Of a stretch of 40,774 nt of DNA, positions 23,014 through 30,126 are shown piece after piece. Under the pieces are notes generated by a model, which was given only the letters and a program-made list of their open reading frames with translations, did not search any database and was not told the origin of the DNA. Source of the stretch: Phocaeicola plebeius (GTDB lineage Bacteria > Bacteroidota > Bacteroidia > Bacteroidales > Bacteroidaceae). A program made the translations under genes and the position numbers. The first letter of the stretch is position 1. Each line of letters starts with the position of its first letter. Where the stretch lies: assembly GCA_004558305.1 (NCBI GenBank), contig SFDG01000024.1:1-40774 (forward strand). Reading direction: 5' to 3'.

Positions 23014-24786
23014 TTACATAGAGGATACGGACGAGGCGAGGGCCGTCTGTTCCTTTGCATCAACCGTTCCGCCTTCCGTCAAGGCGAAGGTGACGGGTAT
23101 CGTAAACTTCACGTTGACCGCCTGGCCACGCTGCCGGCCGGGCTTCCATTTCGGCATCAGCCCGCAGACACGGAGAGCCTCCGCATCGAGGGCAGCAGAC
23201 ACGCTCTTTGCCACCGTGGCATCCGTCACGCTGCCGTCGGTCCGGACGACAAACTGGACAATCACCCGACCCTGCTCCTTCGCCGCGATGGACGATGCCG
23301 GATACTTCATGTTCTGGGCCAAGAAGCGCATACATTCCTTCATGCCGCCCGGGAACTCAGGCATTTCCTCCACTACCTGGAACAGCGTTCCCTCGGCTGG
23401 TGCCGGGGAAGGCTGTTCGCTACTTATCCTAACCGATACGGCAGAAGCGTCTGCCAGGTCAGCGGCAGTGGGAGACGACAGGCGGAACATGACCGGAAGC
23501 GTATAGCGAACATCGACCGCCTGGCCGCGCTGCCTGCCAGGCTTCCAGTCCGGCATCATCGAACAGACGCGGACGGCCTCCGCATCCAGTTCGGGAGACA
23601 CGCTGCGCTTCACTTCGCAGTCGGCGATGCTGCCGTCGGCCCGGACGGTAAACTGGACAATCACGCGGCCTTCCGTCTTTGCCTCGATGGCTTTTGCCGG
23701 ATACTTCACGTTCTGGGCCAAGAAGCGCAGGCATTCCTGCATGCCGCCCGGATATTCGGGCATTTCCTCGACGACCCTAAAGACACGGCGGTCTTCCTGC
23801 TGCTGCCGAGAAACGGGACCGGACTGCTGCAGGAAGTCCGGAGCGATTTCTGTACTTTTAACATCTCCGGTTTTCCAGATTCCTGCCAAATCCGTAATTT
23901 TGGAACTGGAAATCTCCGACAGCTGCCGGGAGAGTTCCGGGCGGGCAAAAGCAGTCACTGCCAGGGCTGCCACGGGAAGTGCGTACAGCAGCTTCGCACG
24001 TGCCCACGGATTGGATTCTTTTCTCATCATCATAGTGATACGTTTTTTAAGTGAACTGTGATTCAGGCTGTTGGCAATAGAGTAGAGCCTGGCGCCGACA
24101 GCCTTTTTTATTAATAATAGCTGATATTGTCTGGCATCGATACCTTGACGCAGTACCTCCGCATCCACTTCAAACTCATGAATTGTCTGTAATTCCCGCT
24201 TGAATTGCCACGCTATCGGATTGAACCACTGCAGGCAGACACATATCTCTGCCGCCAGCATGTCCCACGAGTGGTGAAAACGGATATGGGCCCGCTCATG
24301 CGCCAGGATGTACAACGGATGTTCCTGCAAGTCGGCCTCGGAAATGACGATACTGTTCATACAGCTGAACGGGGCATACGACTTCCGGTGAATGTAGAGG
24401 CGGATGCCGTCGGGCAGCTCCTCGCGGCGGGAGGAGCGCAACAGACGCACTATCTGTGCCCAGGAATACAGGTCACGCCCCACCCCAAAGAGTACCCCCA
24501 CTGCATACAGCAGCAACACCACCGACCATACCGAGACACGAGCGGAGGCAGCCGCTGCCGGAAAAGCTTCCCATGGCCCTTCGTCCAGCAAGACTTGCCC
24601 GACAAGACCCGGGTGTCCGGACGGCAGCTCCACCATCGGGAGCAGGGCGGCACCCGAGAGGATGCCCAACAAGACCGCCCGATTGAAACGGTGAAACGTG
24701 TCACGGCTCAACAGGTAATGATAACACGGATAAAGCAGGGCCAAGCAGGCCGCCGACTTGAGAATATAGACAAAGAAAGCTCCCAT
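23014..24786 (-). CDS. M56 (BlaR1/MecR1-type) metallopeptidase with two TonB-C domains
   Basis: This 590-residue integral membrane protein has four hydrophobic segments (about 5-25, 35-52, 85-105 and 265-282). The cytoplasmic zinc protease signature HERAH lies at 163-167, with HEFEVDAE (203-210) supplying the third ligand region. BlaR1 relatives sense a signal outside and cleave a BlaI-type repressor. Here the sensor part is replaced by two near-identical TonB C-terminal domains, about 335-437 and 468-570. Both contain VVEEMPE[YF]PGGM, the KYPA segment, GRVIVQF and MPxWKPGRQRGQAV. M56-TonB fusions are known in Bacteroidetes; the tandem pair indicates a recent internal duplication. The partner repressor is encoded directly upstream. 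Confidence 0.92.
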   Translation of the reverse strand: MGAFFVYILKSAACLALLYPCYHYLLSRDTFHRFNRAVLLGILSGAALLPMVELPSGHPGLVGQVLLDEGPWEAFPAAAASARVSVWSVVLLLYAVGVLFGVGRDLYSWAQIVRLLRSSRREELPDGIRLYIHRKSYAPFSCMNSIVISEADLQEHPLYILAHERAHIRFHHSWDMLAAEICVCLQWFNPIAWQFKRELQTIHEFEVDAEVLRQGIDARQYQLLLIKKAVGARLYSIANSLNHSSLKKRITMMMRKESNPWARAKLLYALPVAALAVTAFARPELSRQLSEISSSKITDLAGIWKTGDVKSTEIAPDFLQQSGPVSRQQQEDRRVFRVVEEMPEYPGGMQECLRFLAQNVKYPAKAIEAKTEGRVIVQFTVRADGSIADCEVKRSVSPELDAEAVRVCSMMPDWKPGRQRGQAVDVRYTLPVMFRLSSPTAADLADASAVSVRISSEQPSPAPAEGTLFQVVEEMPEFPGGMKECMRFLAQNMKYPASSIAAKEQGRVIVQFVVRTDGSVTDATVAKSVSAALDAEALRVCGLMPKWKPGRQRGQAVNVKFTIPVTFALTEGGTVDAKEQTALASSVSSM

Positions 24787-24812
24787 AAGAAGATATACTT
24801 TTTATGTACCAG

Positions 24813-24848
24813 GCATTCCCGGGTCCGTCTTGACGTGACCCGGGATGC
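24813..24848 (-). promoter_or_regulatory. strong hairpin between blaI and the M56 gene
   Basis: GCATTCCCGGGTC (24813-24825) pairs with GACCCGGGATGC (24837-24848) with one bulged T and an 11-base loop. It lies in the 87-base gap inside the operon. With no T tract it is more likely an attenuator or mRNA-stabilising/processing structure that sets the repressor to protease ratio. Confidence 0.45.
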
Positions 24849-24873
24849 TTATAAAATGATTGCAATAAGGAGA

Positions 24874-25251
24874 TTAGCCCTGTTGGTGCTGGTCTTCCAC
24901 CTGACGAATCAATTCCTTCAGTTCGTCAATGGAAATTTCTTCTTCCTTCACCAGTGAAGATACGACACCCAGGTAGGAATTGTTGAAATACTTGCTGACG
25001 ATGCCCTTCAATGTCTTCTGGCGGAATTCGTCTTCGCTGATCAGTGCATAATACTGATGTGAATTGCCGATGGCCTTGTGGCCGACGAATCCCTTTGCTT
25101 CGAGAATACGGACAAAGGTAGAAACGGTATTGAAATGCGGACGCGGCTCATTGTAGAATTCCAGCATCTGACGCACGAACAACGGGCCATTAGACCACAA
25201 AAAGCCCATAATCTCTTCTTCTTTCGGTGTTAATAGTTTCATAGACTTCAT
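24874..25251 (-). CDS. BlaI/MecI/CopY family transcriptional repressor
   Basis: This protein of about 125 residues has a winged helix at the N terminus (LTPKEEEIMGFLWSNGPLFVRQML, then recognition helix and wing NTVSTFVRILEAKGFVGH) and a C-terminal helical dimerisation region ending ISIDELKELIRQVEDQ. BlaI proteins bind palindromes in their own promoters and are inactivated when the paired M56 protease cleaves them. It is the first gene of blaI - M56 - TPR. Starts at 25251 (MKSMKLL) and 25242 (MKLL) are both plausible. The target need not be a beta-lactamase; none is seen in the window. Confidence 0.92.
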   Translation of the reverse strand: MKSMKLLTPKEEEIMGFLWSNGPLFVRQMLEFYNEPRPHFNTVSTFVRILEAKGFVGHKAIGNSHQYYALISEDEFRQKTLKGIVSKYFNNSYLGVVSSLVKEEEISIDELKELIRQVEDQHQQG

Positions 25252-25269
25252 TTCTTTAGGATGACAGGA

Positions 25270-25300
25270 CAAATATAACTATTTAAAACAGTTCATCAAC
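25270..25300 (-). promoter_or_regulatory. blaI promoter with candidate BlaI operator
   Basis: Minus strand GTTG (25300-25297), a 19-base spacer and TATATTTG (25277-25270) form a Bacteroidetes promoter. A 17-base near-perfect palindrome, AACTGTTTTAAATAGTT on the minus strand (25293-25277), fills the space just upstream of the -7 box, and GTTGATGAAC (25300-25291) is a partial second dyad. A repressor bound there would block initiation, as expected for BlaI autoregulation. Confidence 0.55.
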
Positions 25301-25327
25301 TATTTTCTTCGTTAATTATCGTAAAAG

Positions 25328-27406
25328 CTACAAAGAAATGCGCAGGTTGGCCAGTTCTGTATCGGTATGCTGTGACGGCAGCCCTTTTTGACGGACCGTG
25401 ACGGTATGAGCGGTTCCGGCAGCTGCTTCCGGCAGTACGAATGTCTGCCGATAGAGGGTCTGTTCGGCAGCCGGACGGAGCAAATAACCTGTTTTCTTCT
25501 CAAAACGGTTGTACAATCGCAGCACCAGCTGGTTCTTGCCTTTCTGCAGCGGCAGCAAGACCTGCTCGGTGCGGAACGTACAACGGTACGGATTCAGGTG
25601 TTTCATCAATGACCGACCGTTCAAATAGACTTCGATGCCATTGCCGGCACCCACCTCGACCAGATAATCCTGTGCCTTGGGAGCTTCTACCTCCTGCATC
25701 AGGAAGTACGTTTCCAAGATGTTTGCCTGGAACTCATCCTGCTCTTTTTCCACCGCTTTCCAGCTGCCGCGCCTCACGGGAGCCTGCTGCAGATCGGTCT
25801 GCAAGACAGAAGGGCCATCGAAGAGGCTGCTGCCCGGTCCGCACAAATACCGTTCTCCCCAGGCCAGCCGAGCCTCCGGCAAGGTCTGCGCCTTTCCTTT
25901 GTCCAGCTTCACCGAGTAGGATGTCCCGTCGACCGTGATTTCCACTTCTTTGCCGGCTTCCTGCGGAGTGTACATCAGCGTCAGCTGCTTGAGTCCGCTC
26001 TTGCTGACATTCCACGTGTAGCTGACCGTACTGCGGTAATTGCTGTAGTAGTCGAAGCAAGAATAACTGTAGTTCGGAGTAGCATTCTGGGCAGTGAGGA
26101 CCGTGTTGCCTTTGAGGACAGCCATCGGACGAGGTTCAACGGGGGCATCAAAGCTCAGAGTCAACACCTTGATGGTCTGGTCGGTATAAGCAGAAGCAGG
26201 AACTGTGAGGCAGACCTGATTGCCTTTCTGGACAAATTCAGTCACCTCCCCTTCAGCCTTCAACAGGCGGTTGCCGGGAATATCCAATGCAATGCGTCCG
26301 TCGGCCGGATAATTGCCGGAAAGAATCAAGTACAGCTGGTTGTCCTTACGGGTAATCATGCCCCAGTCGAAACGGGTGCGGAACGGGGAAGCCTCTGTTC
26401 CATAGATGGCCGCACCGTTCTGGCGGAGCCAGCTGCCCATCTCCTTCAGTACATCACTTTCAAACGGGACAACCGATCCGTCCCCCTTGGGACCGATGTT
26501 GAGCAGGAAGTTACCGCCGTGGGAAACGACGCTGATCAGACTACGCAGTTTTTCCATGGCCTTGACATGCGAACTGCCACGTTCCTGCCAGGAGCGGTAG
26601 CTCCAGGTTTCATCGAACATGGAGGCGGCACTCTGCCACGGGCATTGCAAGGCACCTTCCGGATAGCTGTTGTCGGCCATCACGGCGAAGTCGTACTGGT
26701 CGTTACCTACCCGTCCGCTGACCATGCAGTCGGGCTGCAGGCGGTGCACCAGTTCATAGAGTTCGCGGCTCTGCTCGGGCGTGTTGGACCCCATGTCGAA
26801 CCAAAGCTCCGAGATGGGGCCATAGTTGCTGAGCAGCTCCGTCACCTGCTGCTTGGAGAAGGCATGGTGCTGCGGAGTCACGAAGTCGCAATTGTGGCTG
26901 GAGATGGGGTAAGCGTGCGGGAAATGCCAATCGATGACCGAGAAATACAGCCCCAGCCGGATGCCGCCGCGGGCACAGGCTTCGGAGAGTTCCTTCACGA
27001 AATCGCGGCGGCAGGGAGTAGCATCGAAGGAATTGTAATCCGTCGTGGCCGTACGGAACATGCAGAACCCGTCGTGGTGCTTGGTGGTGATGACAATGGA
27101 TTTCATGCCCGCTTCCTTGGCCAGGGCCACGATTTCGTCGGCATTGAACCGGACGGGGTCGAAACGCAATGCCGTATCGCCGTACCAGTCACTGAATATG
27201 CCGGCGAACGACTGGATTTGTTCGCTGTAGCCACGCTTGACGGGCTGTCCTTCCCAAACTCCACCCAGTTCAGAATAAAGTCCGAAATGGATAAACATAG
27301 AGAATTTGCTTTCATGCCACCGCTGGAAGGCTTCGGCAGACACTTGTTGTGCATAGATGCCGACAGTGGTCAGGCACGCTACAAGCAGGATAAAGATTTT
27401 CTTCAT
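25328..27406 (-). CDS. GH29 alpha-L-fucosidase
   Basis: This 692-residue secreted enzyme has a signal peptide (MKKIFILLVACLTTVGIYAQ) and a (beta/alpha)8 barrel of family GH29: FSMFIHFGLYS (36-46), KHHDGFCMF (109-117), LYFSVIDWHFP (153-163), and the nucleophile Asp204 in SELWFDMGSN. After the barrel come a beta-sandwich (about 350-435) and an extra galactose-binding-like C-terminal region carrying VEVGAGNGIEVYLNGRS (about 588-604). It should release alpha-L-fucose from host or plant glycans. The ATG at 27406 gives the signal peptide; an upstream start at 27469 runs into the repeat sequence. It is a single gene downstream of the mutase operon. Confidence 0.93.
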   Translation of the reverse strand: MKKIFILLVACLTTVGIYAQQVSAEAFQRWHESKFSMFIHFGLYSELGGVWEGQPVKRGYSEQIQSFAGIFSDWYGDTALRFDPVRFNADEIVALAKEAGMKSIVITTKHHDGFCMFRTATTDYNSFDATPCRRDFVKELSEACARGGIRLGLYFSVIDWHFPHAYPISSHNCDFVTPQHHAFSKQQVTELLSNYGPISELWFDMGSNTPEQSRELYELVHRLQPDCMVSGRVGNDQYDFAVMADNSYPEGALQCPWQSAASMFDETWSYRSWQERGSSHVKAMEKLRSLISVVSHGGNFLLNIGPKGDGSVVPFESDVLKEMGSWLRQNGAAIYGTEASPFRTRFDWGMITRKDNQLYLILSGNYPADGRIALDIPGNRLLKAEGEVTEFVQKGNQVCLTVPASAYTDQTIKVLTLSFDAPVEPRPMAVLKGNTVLTAQNATPNYSYSCFDYYSNYRSTVSYTWNVSKSGLKQLTLMYTPQEAGKEVEITVDGTSYSVKLDKGKAQTLPEARLAWGERYLCGPGSSLFDGPSVLQTDLQQAPVRRGSWKAVEKEQDEFQANILETYFLMQEVEAPKAQDYLVEVGAGNGIEVYLNGRSLMKHLNPYRCTFRTEQVLLPLQKGKNQLVLRLYNRFEKKTGYLLRPAAEQTLYRQTFVLPEAAAGTAHTVTVRQKGLPSQHTDTELANLRISL

Positions 27407-27435
27407 ATAATATAATGTGTAAAATAGTTGTTTAA

Positions 27436-27443
27436 CAAAGGTA
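27436..27443 (-). promoter_or_regulatory. -7 box of fucosidase promoter
   Basis: Minus strand TACCTTTG, a full TAnnTTTG match 30 bases upstream of the fucosidase start. No clear -33 box was found in the repeat-derived sequence behind it. Confidence 0.5.
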
Positions 27444-27454
27444 ATTGATTCGGC

Positions 27455-27501
27455 TAAACACAGAGGCACAGAAAAAAAAATGTATCTCCGTGCCTCTGTT
27501 T
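27455..27501. repeat. inverted CACAGAGGCACAG repeat with A10 tract
   Basis: ACAGAGGCAC (27460-27469) and GTGCCTCTGT (27490-27499) are exact inverted copies, with ten A residues in the loop. TAAACACAGAGGCACAG matches the type B repeat of the 17.1-kb island at all but one of its bases. It lies between the mutB stop and the fucosidase promoter, and could serve as a weak terminator for the mutase operon. Confidence 0.65.
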
Positions 27502-27521
27502 CATTGCTTCTCTCCGATTCT

Positions 27522-29666
27522 TTATTCGTCCAGCAGCAGCTCCATCACCTGGCAGGCAGACTTGGCAACAGAAGTACCCGGACCAAAGATGGCCATCACA
27601 CCGGCCTGATAGAGGAAATCATAGTCCTGTGCAGGAATGACTCCTCCCGCAAACACCATGATGTCTTCGCGGCCCAAGCGTTTCAATTCGGCGATGATCT
27701 GCGGAATCAACGTCTTATGGCCGGCAGCCAATGACGAAACACCCACCGCATTCACATCGTTTTCCACGGCTTCGCGGGCAGCCTCTTCGGGAGTTTGGAA
27801 CAGCGGACCCATGTCGACATCGAAACCGCAGTCGGCAAATCCGGTAGCAACCACTTTCGCGCCTCGGTCGTGTCCGTCCTGTCCCATCTTGGCAACCATG
27901 ACACGCGGACGGCGACCTTCTTTCTTGGCAAATTCTTCGGTCAGTTCGCAAGCTCTTGCGAAATCTGCATCCTTTTTACTTTCTGATGAATACACGCCTG
28001 ATATTGTTCTGATTACTGCTTTATAACGTCCTACCACTGCTTCGCAGGCATCGGAAATCTCGCCCAACGTAGCACGCACGTGTGCGGCTTCCACAGCCAG
28101 TTCCAGCAGGTTGCCCTTGCCGCTGCGCACGCATTCGGTAATGGCGGCCAGTGCCTTGTCCACTTCCTCCTGGTTGCGTCCTTCCTTCAGCCGGCGCAGG
28201 TTCTCCACCTGCTCCTGACGCACGGCGGTATTGTCCACCTCCAGGATATCAATCGGGTCTTCTTTCTCCAGGCGGTACTTGTTGGTACCTACAATCGTCT
28301 GTTCACCCGAATCGATACGGGCCTGGGTACGGGCAGCCGCTTCCTCGATGCGCATCTTGGGAATACCGGTCTCGATGGCCTTGGCCATTCCGCCCAGCTT
28401 CTCGATTTCCTGGATATGCTCCCACGCGCGGTGCGCCAGCTCGTTGGTCAACGACTCTACATAATAGGAACCGCCCCACGGGTCGATGTTCTTGCAGACC
28501 TGCGTTTCCTCCTGAATATAAATCTGGGTATTGCGGGCAATACGGGCCGAGAAGTCGGTGGGCAATGCAATGGCCTCATCCAGCGCATTGGTATGCAGCG
28601 ACTGGGTATGTCCCAATGCGGCTGCCATCGCCTCGATACACGTGCGGCCCACATTGTTGAAGGGGTCCTGCTCGGTGAGCGACCAGCCCGAAGTCTGCGA
28701 GTGCGTACGCAGGGCCAGCGACTTCGGGTTCTTGGGATGGAACTGCTTCACGATCTTCGCCCACAGCATACGGGCTGCCCTCATCTTGGCGATTTCCATG
28801 AAATGGTTCATGCCGATGGCCCAGAAAAACGACAGGCGCGGTGCAAAGGCATCGATGTCAATGCCGGCTGCCACTCCGGCCCGCAGGTATTCCAGTCCGT
28901 CGGCCAGCGTATAGGCCAGCTCGATGTCGGCCGTGGCACCGGCTTCCTGCATGTGGTAGCCGGAGATGGAGATACTGTTGAACTTCGGCATTTTCTGCGA
29001 GGTATATTCGAAGATGTCGGAGATAATCTTCATGGAGAAGGCCGGCGGATAGATATAGGTGTTGCGCACCATGAACTCCTTCAGGATATCGTTCTGGATG
29101 GTACCTGCCATTTCCTCCAGCTTCGCGCCCTGCTCCAGTCCGGCATTGATGTAGAACGCCATGACCGGCAGCACGGCACCGTTCATGGTCATCGAGACGG
29201 ACATCTTGTTCAGGGGGATTCCGTCGAACAGCACCTTCATGTTCTCCAACGAACAGATGGACACGCCTGCCTTGCCCACATCGCCCACTACGCGCGGGTG
29301 GTCGGGGTCATAGCCGCGGTGGGTCGGCAGGTCAAAAGCCACCGAAAGGCCTTTCTGACCCGATGCCAGGTTGCGGCGATAGAAGGCGTTCGACTCTTCT
29401 GCCGTGGAGAATCCGGCATACTGGCGGATGGTCCAAGGGCGGAAGGTGTACATCATGGAGTACGGACCCCGCAGGTAAGGGGGAATACCGGCTGCATAGT
29501 CCAGGTGTTCCATTCCCTCCAGGTCTTCCTTGGTATAGACAGGCTTCACCTGAATCTGTTCAGGTGTCCGCCAGTTGGCGGTAATGTTGTTTTCTTTCTG
29601 CCATTCCTTCCCGTCCTGGGAATGAAATCCGGCAAATATATCTACTTGTTTAAAATTCGGTTTCAT
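27522..29666 (-). CDS. mutB: methylmalonyl-CoA mutase large (catalytic) subunit
   Basis: This 714-residue protein is the adenosylcobalamin-dependent subunit that interconverts succinyl-CoA and methylmalonyl-CoA, in Bacteroides chiefly toward propionate. The substrate-binding barrel is at the N terminus (YMMYTFRPWTIRQYAGFST equivalent SMMYTFRPWTIRQYAGFST near 68-86). The C-terminal cobalamin-binding Rossmann domain shows the DxHxxG motif DGHDRG with His599 as the lower cobalt ligand. Its length is typical. The start codon overlaps the stop of the GxxExxY gene (ATGA at 29663-29666), so its translation is coupled to that inserted gene and not directly to mutA. Function is certain. Confidence 0.97.
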   Translation of the reverse strand: MKPNFKQVDIFAGFHSQDGKEWQKENNITANWRTPEQIQVKPVYTKEDLEGMEHLDYAAGIPPYLRGPYSMMYTFRPWTIRQYAGFSTAEESNAFYRRNLASGQKGLSVAFDLPTHRGYDPDHPRVVGDVGKAGVSICSLENMKVLFDGIPLNKMSVSMTMNGAVLPVMAFYINAGLEQGAKLEEMAGTIQNDILKEFMVRNTYIYPPAFSMKIISDIFEYTSQKMPKFNSISISGYHMQEAGATADIELAYTLADGLEYLRAGVAAGIDIDAFAPRLSFFWAIGMNHFMEIAKMRAARMLWAKIVKQFHPKNPKSLALRTHSQTSGWSLTEQDPFNNVGRTCIEAMAAALGHTQSLHTNALDEAIALPTDFSARIARNTQIYIQEETQVCKNIDPWGGSYYVESLTNELAHRAWEHIQEIEKLGGMAKAIETGIPKMRIEEAAARTQARIDSGEQTIVGTNKYRLEKEDPIDILEVDNTAVRQEQVENLRRLKEGRNQEEVDKALAAITECVRSGKGNLLELAVEAAHVRATLGEISDACEAVVGRYKAVIRTISGVYSSESKKDADFARACELTEEFAKKEGRRPRVMVAKMGQDGHDRGAKVVATGFADCGFDVDMGPLFQTPEEAAREAVENDVNAVGVSSLAAGHKTLIPQIIAELKRLGREDIMVFAGGVIPAQDYDFLYQAGVMAIFGPGTSVAKSACQVMELLLDE

Positions 29667-30115
29667 ACTGCTAGAGTACTGCCTTCTATCTGTCCGTTGA
29701 TTTTTCTTCTTATGCCCTCACGGAGTTTAGGTACATTGAAATTAATCAATAGCCCCATGTGGACCCCTGTCAATTTCATATAGGTGACGAGTTGCACTTC
29801 ATGCACAGGTTTCAGTTCTTCGACCGCCTTCAATTCCACGATAAATGAGTGGTTGATTAACATGTCGATACGGAACTTCTTTTCAGTATCTACCCCTTTA
29901 TATATCAAAGGAAGATCCAGTTGCGTCTGAACCAGAAATCCTTGCGACTCCAGTTCAACCTTCATGCAATCTTCATATACCGATTCTAACAATCCAGGAC
30001 CGAGTTCTTTATGCACTTCGATGGCTGCACCAATCACACGATTACTGATTATCTGAAGCGTCTCATATTCATCCTTAGAAATAAAACTTTGTTTCTTCGT
30101 ATCTTTGTGTTCCAT
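29663..30115 (-). CDS. GxxExxY protein, PD-(D/E)XK nuclease-like fold
   Basis: This 150-residue protein has the family signature G41-LLE44-SVY47 in ELGPGLLESVYEDC. A PD-(D/E)XK-like core follows, with Asp84 in RIDM, Glu94-x-Lys96 in FIVELKA and a QxxxY motif at Q108-Y112 (PF13366, PDDEXK_3 type). The role of the family is unknown; nuclease activity is inferred from the fold only. It sits between mutA (11-base gap) and mutB (4-base overlap). Two 60-base samples are 37-38% GC against 57% in a mutB sample, pointing to acquired DNA. The family usually ends near the RRKING position; the last residues QIEGSTLAV look like a junction product. The start at 30115 was chosen because an upstream start overlaps mutA. 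Confidence 0.88.
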   Translation of the reverse strand: MEHKDTKKQSFISKDEYETLQIISNRVIGAAIEVHKELGPGLLESVYEDCMKVELESQGFLVQTQLDLPLIYKGVDTEKKFRIDMLINHSFIVELKAVEELKPVHEVQLVTYMKLTGVHMGLLINFNVPKLREGIRRKINGQIEGSTLAV

Positions 30116-30126
30116 AATAAAAAAAA

